Assembly (NCBI GenBank): GCA_019748095.1 | Contig: JAIEQA010000032.1 | Span: 1 to 64,000 of the forward strand | Direction: 5' to 3' | From: Caulobacteraceae bacterium | GTDB taxonomy: Bacteria; Pseudomonadota; Alphaproteobacteria; Caulobacterales; Caulobacteraceae | Length of the DNA stretch: 64,000 nucleotides | Shown here: piece after piece, positions 51,001-61,486 of the stretch | How the letters are laid out: the number at the start of each line of letters is the position of its first letter | Numbering within the stretch: position 1 is the first letter of the stretch | Notes under the pieces: model-generated | Told to the model about the DNA's origin: nothing | Database searches by the model: none | Seen by the model: only the letters and a program-made list of their open reading frames with translations | Translations under genes and position numbers: made by a program

Positions 51001-52984
51001 GGGCGCTTGGGAGGCGGTCAAGCGCCACTTCCGCGAGCTGGGGAAGGATATCCAGACCGAGCCCTTCACCGTTGTCGGCGTGGGCGACATGTCCGGTGAC
51101 GTCTTCGGCAATGGCCTGTTGCTGTCAAAGGCCTCGAGGCTCGTCGCCGCCTTCGATCACCGCGACATCTTTATCGATCCAAACCCGGATCCCTCAGTTT
51201 CCTGGGAGGAACGAAACCGTCTCTTCCAGCTTCCCCGCTCCTCCTGGCAGGACTATGACGCAACGAAGATCTCGACCGGCGGCGGGGTCTTCTCCCGGAC
51301 AGCCAAATCCATCACCCTGACGCCAGAAATCCGGGCGGCGCTCGATATCGCCGACGAGGCCCTGGACCCGGTCAGCCTTATCCGCGCCATCCTGAAAGCC
51401 CCCGCTGAGCTCCTCTATCTCGGCGGTATCGGCACCTATGTGAAATCCGCGGTCGAGACGGACGCCCAGGTGGGCGACAAGGGTACGGATGCCCTGCGGG
51501 TCAACGCGGATGAACTGCGGGTCAAGGTGGTGGGGGAGGGGGCCAATCTGGGCTTCACCCAGGCCGGACGCATCGCGTTCGCAGCCGGCGGAGGACGGAT
51601 CAATACGGATGCCATCGACAACTCAGCCGGCGTCGACACCTCGGACCACGAGGTCAACATCAAGATCCTGATCGGCTCTGCGGTCACCAACGGCGTGCTG
51701 CCGCTGGAGGAGCGCGTGCCTCTGCTCGCCTCGATGACTGAGGAGGTGGGTCTCAAGGTCCTGGCCCACAACTACGACCAGACCCTGGCCCTGACGCTGC
51801 AGCAGGCGGAGGGGATCGGAGCCCTCGATCAACAGCAGCGCTTCATGCAGACCCTGACCGCGCGGGGCAAGCTGGACCGCAAGGTCGAGGGCCTGCCCGA
51901 TGACCTTCGGATGTCCGAGATGAAGGCCTCGGGTCATGCCCTGACGCGACCGGAACTGGCTGTGCTCACAGCCTATGCGAAACTCGAGCTCGCCGAGGAC
52001 ATCGTCGCGTCCCGCGCGCCCGAGGACCCGTTCTTCGAGCAGACTCTTGTAGGCTACTTCCCCGAGCCGTTGGCGCGCTTCGAGGATCAGATGAGGGGGC
52101 ACCGGCTGCGGCGCGAGATCGTGGCCACGGTGCTGTGCAACGAGATCGTCAATATGGCGGGCCCGACCTTCCCTGATCGCCTGCGCGGGGCCGCGGGGTG
52201 TGACACTACCGGGCTGGTGATCGCCTTCGAGGCGGCCCGGCGCGTGTTCCGCCTTGACGAGGCCTGGGATGCTGTGAGCGCCCTCGACATGAAGGTGCCG
52301 GCCGAAACCCAGACGGCCCTGTACCTGGAAATCGCCACCGTCCTGCGGCGTCAGACCTTCTGGCTGGCCCGTCGCGCGGGGCTGGAGGGGGCCAGTGTGG
52401 ATGGCCTGATTGCAGCCTACCGTCCCGCAGCGGACGCCTTGCGACGCGAAGGTGGAGATGTCCTGTCCCGCTTCGAGCAGCAGCGGATGCAGGCCCGGCT
52501 CAAGCGGTTCGCCGACATGGGGGTGGGCGAGAACCTTGCCCAGGTCATCGCCATGTTGCGGCCCCTGGTCGCCACTGCGGACATCGGCGATCTTGCGCGC
52601 GATGCCGGGTGGTCCGAGCCCCGAATGGCGCGTCTCTACCATCAGGTCGGGGCTGCCTTTGATTTTGATCGCCTCAGAGCTGCGGCCGGAGCGGTGCCGT
52701 CGGGAGACCATTTCGACCGTCTGGCCGTGCGTCGACTGATCGAGGATCTGATGGGCGAACAGGTTGCGCTCACGCGGGCGGTGGCGGCGGTCTCCGATCC
52801 CTCGGTCGGCGACAGTGAGGCGACGGCCGAGGCGGCTGTGGATGCCTGGATCGGAGCCCGTCAGGCCCTCGTCGAGGGTGTCCGCGCTGCGGTAGACGAG
52901 ATCGAGGCTTCGGGGACGGGGTGGACCTTTGCCAAGCTGACCATCGCAAACGGGCAGATCCGTCAGGTCATCGGCTCGGCCTGA
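48068..52984 (+). CDS. gdhZ: NAD-specific glutamate dehydrogenase (large, ~180 kDa type)
   Basis: 1638 aa; [72 protein letters not shown]. Confidence 0.95.
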   Translation: [1638 protein letters not shown]

Positions 52985-53451
52985 TGCCGCGCAAGTTCCT
53001 CATCATTGCCGATGACAGCCCTGAGTTCGAGGCGGCGTTGCGCTATGCCGCCCGGCGGGCCCGGTCGACCAATGGTCGGGTGGTTCTGCTGCGCATCATG
53101 CCGGGAGGATCGGACGAGCACTGGTCCGGGGTGCGCGAGGAAATCCAGCGCCAGCAGCGAGCTGAAGCCGAGGCCCTTCTGACCCGACTGGGCGAGGAGG
53201 CGGCGGAGCGCTCCGGCGCTCCGCCGCTTTTCCTGATCGAGGAAGGGGAGGCTCTTGCCGCGATTCGCAAGGTTGTCGGCGAGGACCCGGAGATCAAGAT
53301 TCTTGTTCTGGCGGCCGGCGGTGGCTCGCGAGGCCCCGGGCCGCTCGTTTCCGCCGTGCTCAAACAGGGCGCGGCCTTCTCCGGGCGCAAACTGCCGGTC
53401 ACGATCGTTCCCGGAGAGCTGACCGATGCCGAGATTGAGGATCTGGCCTGA
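52984..53451 (+). CDS. Universal stress protein (UspA family)
   Basis: RKFLIIADDSPEFEAALRYAARRA...ILVLAAGGGSRGPGPLVSAVLKQGAAFSGRKLPVTIVPG; overlaps gdhZ stop. Confidence 0.88.
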   Translation: MPRKFLIIADDSPEFEAALRYAARRARSTNGRVVLLRIMPGGSDEHWSGVREEIQRQQRAEAEALLTRLGEEAAERSGAPPLFLIEEGEALAAIRKVVGEDPEIKILVLAAGGGSRGPGPLVSAVLKQGAAFSGRKLPVTIVPGELTDAEIEDLA

Positions 53452-53523
53452 ACCGGTTTGCAGGTGCCTCTGGCGAAAGGCCGGGCACTTGAATGCGAGG
53501 GGCAGGGGGCGCATTTCTGGACC

Positions 53524-54084
53524 ATGTTTATCCAGACCGAACCGACTCCGAATCCCAATGCGCTGAAGTTCCTGCCGGGCCGCGATGTGGCTGTCGGCGG
53601 TTCGCGCGAGTTCCTTACGATCGACCAGGCGGTGGCCTCGCCCCTGGCCGAGGCCCTGTTCCAGCTGGAGGACGTGACCGGTGTCTTCTTCGGCGCCGAT
53701 CACATCTCGGTCACGCGCGCCGCCCACGGACGGGACTGGAGCGCGATCAAGCCGGAAATCCTGCCGATCATCATGGACCATTTCGTCTCCGGTGCGCCCC
53801 TTCTGCGCGACGCGCTGGCCACTATCGACGACAGCGCGACAAACGACTCCGAGATCGTCGCCGAGATCAAGGCTTTGCTGGACAGCCGTATCCGCCCGGC
53901 CGTGGCCCAGGATGGCGGGGACATCCTGTTCGATGCCTTCGATGAGGAGACGGGTGTCCTCAGCCTCAGAATGCGCGGGGCCTGCGCCGGCTGTCCGTCC
54001 TCGGCGATGACGTTGAAGGCCGGGGTCGAACAGATGATGCGCCACTATGTGCCCGAGGTGACCCGGGTCGAACAGGTGATCTGA
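53524..54084 (+). CDS. NifU family Fe-S scaffold protein
   Basis: FIQTEPTPNPNALKFLPGRDV, C-terminal MRGACAGCPSSAMTLKAGVEQMM (CxxC). Confidence 0.94.
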   Translation: MFIQTEPTPNPNALKFLPGRDVAVGGSREFLTIDQAVASPLAEALFQLEDVTGVFFGADHISVTRAAHGRDWSAIKPEILPIIMDHFVSGAPLLRDALATIDDSATNDSEIVAEIKALLDSRIRPAVAQDGGDILFDAFDEETGVLSLRMRGACAGCPSSAMTLKAGVEQMMRHYVPEVTRVEQVI

Positions 54085-54088
54085 GCCT

Positions 54089-54754
54089 GTGAGGGTTCTG
54101 GTCATCGACACAGCGCTGGAAGCCTGCACCGCGGCGGTGTTTGACGGCGATACTGCCCTGGCCGTCCGGTCCGAGGTGATGGTGCGGGGTCATTCGGAAC
54201 GGCTGGGCGGTTTCGTCCGCGACGTCGTCGCAGACGCCGGCGGCGGGTTCGGCGCGATCGACCGGATCGGGGTCACGGTCGGGCCCGGCTCCTTTACCGG
54301 CCTCCGCGTCGGCCTCGCGTTCGCCCAGGGTCTGGGGGCCGCGCTGGGTCGTCCGGTGGTCGGCTTGTCGACCCTCGCGGCGCTGGCCTGGTCCGCTGAT
54401 GCAGGCAGGGGTCGGACCGCCACCGTGATCGATGCGCGCCGGGGACAGGTCTATCTTCAGCGCTTCGAGGACGGCAGGGCCGTGTCGCCCCCTGAAGCCC
54501 TGTCGACAGAGGATGCCAGCGTGGCACTGGGCGGGACCGATGGGCCGTGGCGGCTGATCGGGTCCGGGGCCCCGCTCGTCGGTGGTCAGGACGGGGGAGA
54601 GAATGCGCCATCGCCGGCGGCGCTTGCCGTGCTGGCCGGACATCTCGATCCCGTGGCCCATCCCCCATATCCCCTGTATCTGCGCGCGCCCGATGCGACC
54701 CCGCCGACCCGCCTGCCTGGTCAGGCCCGGCCGGCGGTTGCGAGCGCTGGATGA
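54089..54754 (+). CDS. tsaB: tRNA threonylcarbamoyladenosine biosynthesis protein TsaB
   Basis: VLVIDTALEACTAAVFDGD, GHSERLGGFV, VGPGSFTGLRVGLAFAQGL; GTG start. Confidence 0.93.
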   Translation: MRVLVIDTALEACTAAVFDGDTALAVRSEVMVRGHSERLGGFVRDVVADAGGGFGAIDRIGVTVGPGSFTGLRVGLAFAQGLGAALGRPVVGLSTLAALAWSADAGRGRTATVIDARRGQVYLQRFEDGRAVSPPEALSTEDASVALGGTDGPWRLIGSGAPLVGGQDGGENAPSPAALAVLAGHLDPVAHPPYPLYLRAPDATPPTRLPGQARPAVASAG

Positions 54755-55191
54755 GCATCGTGGACCGCCTGTCCCGGGGGCTGGCCGAGCTGCATGCCGC
54801 AGCGTTTGATGCGCCCTGGACGGCCGAGGCGTTCAGCGGTCTGCTCACGCAGCCCGGCTTGGTGCTGGAAGCCGAGCCCGGAGGCTTCATTCTGGCCCGC
54901 GTCGCGGGGGATGAGGCGGAGATCCTGACGCTGGCCGTCCGGCCAGAGGTCCGGCGTGGGGGTATTGCGTCCCGGCTCGTGGCCGCCGCTGCGGCGCGTT
55001 CAACCTCGATGGGCGCGCAGCGGTTGCTTCTGGAGGTCGCCGAGGACAACGGCGCAGCGCGGGCTCTCTATGACCGGCTCGGCTTTGAATCGGCGGGCCG
55101 GAGACGGCGCTACTATGCCCGGCCCGATGGCGCGGCGGTCGACGCACTGCTACTGGTTCTCAACTTGGCGGCCCGGCTTCCCACAGGCTGA
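54751..55191 (+). CDS. rimI: Ribosomal-protein-alanine N-acetyltransferase (GNAT)
   Basis: ILTLAVRPEVRRGGIASRLV, LEVAEDNGAARALYDRLGFESAGRRRRYY; downstream of tsaB. Confidence 0.9.
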   Translation: MSIVDRLSRGLAELHAAAFDAPWTAEAFSGLLTQPGLVLEAEPGGFILARVAGDEAEILTLAVRPEVRRGGIASRLVAAAAARSTSMGAQRLLLEVAEDNGAARALYDRLGFESAGRRRRYYARPDGAAVDALLLVLNLAARLPTG

Positions 55192-55212
55192 TCGCCGCCC
55201 TATCTTGCCGGC

Positions 55213-55692
55213 ATGGACCGGATCGAAAAACTCTGCGCCGAACGTGGCATGCGCATGACGGAACAGCGTCGGGTGATCGCCCGGGTGCTGGGGAGTGCCG
55301 AGGATCATCCGGATGTCGAGGAGCTTTACCGCCGCGCCTCGGCGATCGACCCTCACATCTCGATCGCCACCGTCTACCGCACGGTCCGGCTGTTCGAGGA
55401 AGCCGGGGTGGTCGAGAAGCATGACTTCGGGGATGGACGCAGCCGCTATGAAGAGGCGGGCGACGATCATCATGATCATCTCATCGACACCCGCACCGGC
55501 GAGGTCATCGAGTTCTTCGATGCCGAGATCGAGCGGCTGAAGACCGAGATCGCCGAGCGTCTGGGATTCGAACTGGTCGGTCACAAGCTGGAGCTTTACG
55601 GCAAGGCCATACCCGGAGCCGAACCGTCACGGCGTGAGGGTCTGATCTTCACCCGCAACGCTGCCCGGGTGAATCCGGAGGAGCTCTCCTGA
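55213..55692 (+). CDS. fur: Ferric uptake regulator family protein Fur
   Basis: [60 protein letters not shown]. Confidence 0.93.
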   Translation: MDRIEKLCAERGMRMTEQRRVIARVLGSAEDHPDVEELYRRASAIDPHISIATVYRTVRLFEEAGVVEKHDFGDGRSRYEEAGDDHHDHLIDTRTGEVIEFFDAEIERLKTEIAERLGFELVGHKLELYGKAIPGAEPSRREGLIFTRNAARVNPEELS

Positions 55693-55747
55693 CCCTGTCG
55701 GGGGTGGCTGTCTTGCCGCTGTCGGGATCGGTGATCATAAGCGCGCC

Positions 55748-57145
55748 ATGACCGATACCCTCGTCCCTCAGGAGACCAGTGGATCCGCAGCACCCGCAGT
55801 GCCTGCGGCCCGTCGACTGTTCATCAAGACCTACGGCTGTCAGATGAATGTCTATGACAGTGAGCGCATGGCCGATGTCCTGCGCCCTCTTGGATATGCG
55901 CCGACGGACACGCCTGACGGAGCTGATTTCGTCATCCTGAACACCTGCCACATCCGCGAGAAGGCGGCCGAGAAGGTCTATTCAGAGCTCGGCAAGTTGC
56001 GTCAGATGAAAGAGGCCCGGGCTGCGGCCGGGCAGGGGGCCATGACCATCGCCGTGGCCGGCTGCGTGGCCCAGGCCGAGGGCGAGGAGATCATGCGCCG
56101 CCAGCCGGCCGTGGATCTGGTCGTCGGACCCCAGGCCTATCATCAGCTGCCCGAACTTCTGACCCGCACGGCCCGGGCGCGGGGGGAGCGGATCGGGGCC
56201 GATTTCGCGCCGAACGAAAAATTTGACGCCATGCCCGCCGTCCGCGGCGTCGACGGCCCGACCGCCTTCCTGACGGTGCAGGAGGGCTGCGACAAGTTCT
56301 GCAGCTTCTGCGTCGTGCCCTATACGCGGGGCGCGGAATGGTCGCGACCGGTCGTCGATGTCCTGGCCGAGGCCCGGGGACTGGCGGAACAGGGTGTGCG
56401 CGAGGTCACCCTGCTGGGTCAGAACGTCAATGCCTATGACGGCACGGGGCCGGACGGCGTGGTCTGGAGCCTTGCCAGCCTGGCCAGAGCCCTGGCCGAC
56501 ATCCCCGGTATCGCCCGCATCCGCTATACCACCAGCCATCCCAACGACATGTCGGACGACCTGATCGCGGCCCATGGCGAGCTGGAGGCCCTGATGCCCT
56601 ATCTGCACCTGCCGGTGCAGTCCGGCTCGGACCGGATTTTGCGGCTGATGAACCGCAAGCACGGACGCCAGAGCTACATCGACCTGATCGGGCGCATGCG
56701 GCAGGCGCGGCCGGACATCGCCATCTCCGGCGACTTCATCGTCGGCTTTCCGGGTGAGACCGACCGGGATTTCGAGGACACCCTGGGGCTGGTGCGGGAG
56801 GTCGGCTACGCCTCGGCCTTCTCCTTCCTGTACTCACCGCGTCCGGGCACGCCGGCCGCCACCATGGGGACTGCGGTGCCGGCCGATGTGGCCCTGGCCC
56901 GGCTGCACGCCCTGCAGGCCTTGCTGCTGGAGCAGCAGGCGGCCTTCAACCTGTCGCAGGCCGGCCGGACGCTGGACGTGCTGTTTGAAAAGAAGGGCCG
57001 GCACGGGGCCCAGGCCATCGGCCGCTCGCCCTATCTTCAGTCCGTCCATGTCGAGGATGCGGATCATCTGATCGGCCAGATCGTTCCGGTCCGGATCGAA
57101 CAGGGTCAGCAGAACAGTTTGAAAGGTCGCCTGATTGGCGCGTGA
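55748..57145 (+). CDS. miaB: tRNA-2-methylthio-N6-dimethylallyladenosine synthase
   Basis: [70 protein letters not shown]-type motif. Confidence 0.97.
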   Translation: MTDTLVPQETSGSAAPAVPAARRLFIKTYGCQMNVYDSERMADVLRPLGYAPTDTPDGADFVILNTCHIREKAAEKVYSELGKLRQMKEARAAAGQGAMTIAVAGCVAQAEGEEIMRRQPAVDLVVGPQAYHQLPELLTRTARARGERIGADFAPNEKFDAMPAVRGVDGPTAFLTVQEGCDKFCSFCVVPYTRGAEWSRPVVDVLAEARGLAEQGVREVTLLGQNVNAYDGTGPDGVVWSLASLARALADIPGIARIRYTTSHPNDMSDDLIAAHGELEALMPYLHLPVQSGSDRILRLMNRKHGRQSYIDLIGRMRQARPDIAISGDFIVGFPGETDRDFEDTLGLVREVGYASAFSFLYSPRPGTPAATMGTAVPADVALARLHALQALLLEQQAAFNLSQAGRTLDVLFEKKGRHGAQAIGRSPYLQSVHVEDADHLIGQIVPVRIEQGQQNSLKGRLIGA

Positions 57146-58124
57146 ATCCGAATTTCTGGCCCTTGACGATCGGGCGCTCAGGGCGGTGATAGGCCCGAAC
57201 AGCCGCCACGTCGCCCTCATCGAGGACGCCTTCAAGGTGCTGATCGAGGCCCCCGGCGGCGGGATTTCCATCAACGGCGGGGCCCGCGATCGGGCCAACG
57301 CCAGGGCGGTCATCACCGGTCTGGTGACCCGGGCCGAGAAGGGTGCGGAGGTCAATGAAGCCGATGTCCGGGCCGGGATCGGTCTGGCCCGGGGCGGCGG
57401 CGGCAAGGGCTCGATCAACGACCCGATGGCCCTGCCGGTCGGCAAGCGCGGGGCCATCGTGCCCAAGACCAATGCCCAGGCCCGCTATCTGGAAACCCTC
57501 GCCAGCTGCGAACTGTCGTTCGGCGTCGGCCCGGCGGGCACGGGCAAGACCTTTCTGGCGGCCGCCTATGGGGCGTCACTGCTCAGGCGAGGTCAGGTCG
57601 ACCGGCTGGTCATCACCCGGCCGGCGGTCGAGGCGGGCGAGAAGCTGGGCTTCCTGCCCGGGGACCTGAACGAGAAGGTCGATCCCTATCTGGCCCCGAT
57701 CTGGGAGGCGCTGAACGACATCCTCGGGGCCGAGGACGTGCAGCGGCGGCGTGACAAGGGCGAGATCGAGGCGGCCCCGATCGCCTTCATGCGCGGCCGG
57801 ACCCTGAGCCATGCCTTCGTCATCGTCGACGAAGCCCAGAATACCAGCCGGCTGCAGATGAAGATGGTCCTGACCCGGCTGGGGGAGGGGGCCCGGATGG
57901 TGGTGACCGGCGATCCGTCGCAGATCGACCTGCTGAACCCGCGCGATTCCGGCCTGGCCCACGCCCTGCGCATCCTGCGCGACGTCAAGGGCGTCGGGGT
58001 GCTGGAGTTCGAGGCCCAGGACGTGGTGCGCCACGCCATGGTCGAGCGGATTGTCCGCGCCTATGACGCCGATGCGGCCCGGGGCCGGCCCGTTCCGGAC
58101 CTTGAGGACCCGGCCGCCGCATGA
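57135..58124 (+). CDS. phoH: PhoH family ATPase
   Basis: [75 protein letters not shown] start. Confidence 0.95.
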   Translation: MARESEFLALDDRALRAVIGPNSRHVALIEDAFKVLIEAPGGGISINGGARDRANARAVITGLVTRAEKGAEVNEADVRAGIGLARGGGGKGSINDPMALPVGKRGAIVPKTNAQARYLETLASCELSFGVGPAGTGKTFLAAAYGASLLRRGQVDRLVITRPAVEAGEKLGFLPGDLNEKVDPYLAPIWEALNDILGAEDVQRRRDKGEIEAAPIAFMRGRTLSHAFVIVDEAQNTSRLQMKMVLTRLGEGARMVVTGDPSQIDLLNPRDSGLAHALRILRDVKGVGVLEFEAQDVVRHAMVERIVRAYDADAARGRPVPDLEDPAAA

Positions 58125-58582
58125 TCGAGGTCGAGATCGAGGCCGGGGACTGGGCTGCCACGGTGATGGACGTCGAGGCCCTGGTTCAGCGAGCCGCTGC
58201 GGCCGCCCTGGACCAGAATGCCGGCGGGGTCGTGATCCTGCTGACCGACGACGAGACCGTTCGTGATCTGAACGCGCGCTTTCGCGACAGGGACCGGCCG
58301 ACCAATGTCCTGTCCTTTCCGGCAGCGGCCATGCCGGATACAGGCGGTCCTGCGCCCCTTGGGGATATCGTTCTGGGATACGGCGTCTGTGCGGCGGAGG
58401 CTGCGGAGCAGGGCAAGTCCCTGGCCGGTCATCTGACCCATCTCGTCGTGCACGGGGTCCTGCATCTACTCGGCCGGGACCATGAGATCGAGGCCGAGGC
58501 CGAGGCCATGGAGGCCGAGGAACGGGCGGTTCTTGCCAGGCTGGGGGTCGCCGACCCATACACGCTGCCGCATGATGGATAA
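58121..58582 (+). CDS. ybeY: rRNA maturation RNase YbeY
   Basis: LNARFRDRDRPTNVLSFP, HLTHLVVHGVLHLLGRDHE (HGxLHLxGxDH). Confidence 0.96.
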   Translation: MIEVEIEAGDWAATVMDVEALVQRAAAAALDQNAGGVVILLTDDETVRDLNARFRDRDRPTNVLSFPAAAMPDTGGPAPLGDIVLGYGVCAAEAAEQGKSLAGHLTHLVVHGVLHLLGRDHEIEAEAEAMEAEERAVLARLGVADPYTLPHDG

Positions 58583-60191
58583 CCTTGCGACTTCACTGCG
58601 GCCGGCCCTGAGCGGTCGCTTCGGCCGCATCGTTCTGGCCCTCGCGGCCGGTATCGCGGCGGCGCTCGCCCATCCGCCGTTTGGCATGCTGCCCGGACTG
58701 CTGGCCTATCCGCTGCTGATGATCCTTGCCGAGCGCTCGGGTTCGGTGCGCGGGGCCTTCTGGATGGGCTGGCTGGCCGGCTTTGGCTATTTCGGGGTGG
58801 GATGCTGGTGGGTAGCCGAGGCCTTTCTCGTCAATCCTGCCCAGGCCTGGATGGGTCCGTTTGCGGCCAGTCTTCTCCCGGCCGGCATCGGTCTGTTCTG
58901 GGGCATGGCCGCGGCAGTTTACCGGCGTATTGCCCCGCCGGGCCTCGGGCGCGTAGTCGTTTTCGCGGCCCTGTTCGCCCTGTTCGAATGGCTCAGAGGC
59001 CATGTCCTGACCGGCTTTCCGTGGAATCCGGCAGGGGCCAGCTGGGCCGCAGGATCGGCCGGGTCACAGTTCGCCGCAGTCTCCGGGGTCTATGGCCTGG
59101 GGTTTGTGACTGTGGCCGCGGTTGCCGCGCTCGGGGCCCTTGGCATGCCGGGCCCGCGCAAGGCCCGGGCGGGAATTGCCCTTGCAGGAGCCACCACCCT
59201 TGCGGCCCTTGTGATCGGGGGGGGGCTGCGTCTTGCCGACGCCGAGGTTCGGCCCACACAGACCCTCGTCCGCATCGTTCAGGCCGATGTCCAGCAGGAG
59301 TCCAAATGGACGCCGGAGGCTTATCGCTCGATCGTCGACCGCTATGTCAACCTGACGGCCCGCCAGGGGGCGGTTCTGCCCGACGTGGTGGTCTGGCCAG
59401 AAGGGGCCCTCCCGGCCAGTTTCAACGATGTCTTTGCCCCCGGCGCGGCGGACGGGGAGGCCATCGCCCGGGCGGTCCGCCCGGGGCAGACGCTTTTGGC
59501 CGGTCTGGCGCGGGCCGGCCCCGGCCCGGACGGCCGCCCCCTCTATTACAACAGCCTGATCGCCCTGTCGGATGAGGGGGGGGCGGGACTTCGGGTCGCC
59601 GCTGTTTATGACAAGCACCGGCTGGTTCCCTTTGGCGAATACCTGCCTCTGGGCAGGCTGATGGGTGCACTCGGGGTGCGAAGTCTGGTCCATATGCCGG
59701 CCGATTTCAGCCCAGGCCCCCGACCTGCGCCGATCATTCCGCCCAATGTGCCTGCGGTGCAGCCTCTGATCTGCTACGAAAGTCTGTATCCGGGCTTTAC
59801 ACCGGGGTCTGCCGGTCGACCGGACTGGATCGTCAATGTCTCGAACGACGCCTGGTTCGGGGCGACCTCCGGTCCGCTGCAACATCTGAATTTGGCCAGT
59901 TACCGGGCGATCGAAACGGGGCTGCCTGTTGTGCGTGCCACCCCCACCGGTGTTTCAGCCATGATTGATCCGTGGGGACGGGTCGTTGGCGACCAGCGAC
60001 TGGATTCCGGCGAGAGTGGGGTGATCGATGCCTATCTCCCCCAACCGGTCGCTATCACCCCCTATGGCCGATTTGGAGATCTGCTGTTCTGGCTGATGGT
60101 GTTGGGCGGACTGCTGCCGTCCCTCCCGCCCTTGCTGCGTCGTCTCTGGAGACTGATCGGCATCGGTGGAATCGCTTCGCGAGTCCGCTGA
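58572..60191 (+). CDS. lnt: Apolipoprotein N-acyltransferase
   Basis: LVRIVQADVQQESKW, VVWPEGALPASF, YDKHRLVPFGEYLPLG, LICYESLYPGF, VNVSNDAWFG. Confidence 0.95.
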   Translation: MMDNLATSLRPALSGRFGRIVLALAAGIAAALAHPPFGMLPGLLAYPLLMILAERSGSVRGAFWMGWLAGFGYFGVGCWWVAEAFLVNPAQAWMGPFAASLLPAGIGLFWGMAAAVYRRIAPPGLGRVVVFAALFALFEWLRGHVLTGFPWNPAGASWAAGSAGSQFAAVSGVYGLGFVTVAAVAALGALGMPGPRKARAGIALAGATTLAALVIGGGLRLADAEVRPTQTLVRIVQADVQQESKWTPEAYRSIVDRYVNLTARQGAVLPDVVVWPEGALPASFNDVFAPGAADGEAIARAVRPGQTLLAGLARAGPGPDGRPLYYNSLIALSDEGGAGLRVAAVYDKHRLVPFGEYLPLGRLMGALGVRSLVHMPADFSPGPRPAPIIPPNVPAVQPLICYESLYPGFTPGSAGRPDWIVNVSNDAWFGATSGPLQHLNLASYRAIETGLPVVRATPTGVSAMIDPWGRVVGDQRLDSGESGVIDAYLPQPVAITPYGRFGDLLFWLMVLGGLLPSLPPLLRRLWRLIGIGGIASRVR

Positions 60192-60439
60192 TGCCGTCAA
60201 TCCGGCTCCAGATGTTGGCGAGAGCCCGGTTCAAGCTTTGACGGACCCCGACGTGGGTACGCCTCAAATTCACTTCAAGCTCCAGGGCTGGCATCTGGGG
60301 GCCGGGGCCAGGCCAGCGCGGTTCCCGGCCCGGCAGGTCCGGCGCGAGCGTAATCGCCATTTCCCAGAATTTGAATGACAGCCTGAACAGACGGGCGCAT
60401 GAAACCGTCACGTTCAATCGAGGCGGTGACAGACGGGTT

Positions 60440-60853
60440 ATGGCTAGAGGTGTCGGCGAGGACGGGCCCCATCCGGTGGACCGTCATGTGGGCAGACGTG
60501 TGTGCGAGAAGCGCATCAGTCTGGGATACAACCAGAGCGATCTGGGTCGGGCGCTTGGTCTGACCTTTCAGCAGATTCAGAAGTATGAGAAAGGGGCGAA
60601 TCGCATCTCTGCCTCGAAGCTCTGGGACATAGCCCGCTTCTTCAAGGTCGACATCGGTTACTTCTTCCAGGGACTCGGCGAGACTGAGCCGGGAATGGCC
60701 GAAGGAGAAGGCTCTGCCTTCGACCACGACTTTCCTTCAACGCGATATACCATCGAGATCTCCCGCCTGGCCCCCCAGTTGTCGACCCGCCAGCAGAAAC
60801 TCGCGCTCGAACTGATCCGGGAAATCTCCGGGAAGACCGGCACGGACACCTGA
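60440..60853 (+). CDS. XRE-family helix-turn-helix regulator
   Basis: VDRHVGRRVCEKRISLGYNQSDLGRALGLTFQQIQKYEKGANRISASKLWDIARFFKVDIGYFFQGL. Confidence 0.9.
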   Translation: MARGVGEDGPHPVDRHVGRRVCEKRISLGYNQSDLGRALGLTFQQIQKYEKGANRISASKLWDIARFFKVDIGYFFQGLGETEPGMAEGEGSAFDHDFPSTRYTIEISRLAPQLSTRQQKLALELIREISGKTGTDT

Positions 60854-60877
60854 GTCCCTCGGTCCCTGCGCGTTTCG

Positions 60878-61381
60878 TCATCGTGGCCGGCCTTGACCAA
60901 ACGTGGGGGCCGCCGCCTTCTGCTCCGCCCAGTAAACGGCCCCGTTCTCCGGCTTGAACATCGTGCGTGGTGTGCCGTCGCGCGTCACGACGGCGAAGGT
61001 GTTGGTGGCGGCGTGATACATCAGGGTGTCTCCATTGGGCCGCTTGACCGTTTCCGTCCCTTCAGGGGGTCGGGTCGTAAAAGCGGTTATGCGGTCGAGG
61101 AACTCTTCGGCCGACCGGGCCCCGAAATCCGCCCCGTTACGGGTGTAGAGACGCAGAATCTTGTCATCGACAGTCTCCCGCCGGTTGGCGGTGAGAATGG
61201 CGGTCTCCGGTGCTGCTCTCGCGACAGCCGATACCCCGTCCGTTGCCGCCGCGGTCAGGGTCGCTCCCGCCAGGGGGCTCGCCGCGCGGTCGCGCGTCTC
61301 CACAGCCGAGCCGCTTTCTCCGCATCCGCCCAGGCCTGCCAGGCCCAGCAGGGCCAAGGCCGAGATCCTCCAGACCGTCAT
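60878..61381 (-). CDS. Hypothetical lipoprotein
   Basis: Signal peptide with lipobox (LAGLGGC); conserved-looking PNGDTLMYHAATNTFAVVTRDGTPRTMFKPENGAVYWAEQK C-terminal block. Confidence 0.75.
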   Translation of the reverse strand: MTVWRISALALLGLAGLGGCGESGSAVETRDRAASPLAGATLTAAATDGVSAVARAAPETAILTANRRETVDDKILRLYTRNGADFGARSAEEFLDRITAFTTRPPEGTETVKRPNGDTLMYHAATNTFAVVTRDGTPRTMFKPENGAVYWAEQKAAAPTFGQGRPR

Positions 61382-61486
61382 CGTACCCTCCCTCAAGTTC
61401 TACAGAACAATGTTAGCCACAGCTGCAGTGTTCTTGCAATGTTCTTTTTCGCCCGGCTCGACGGCAGAGCCGCCGGCCGCTAGACG

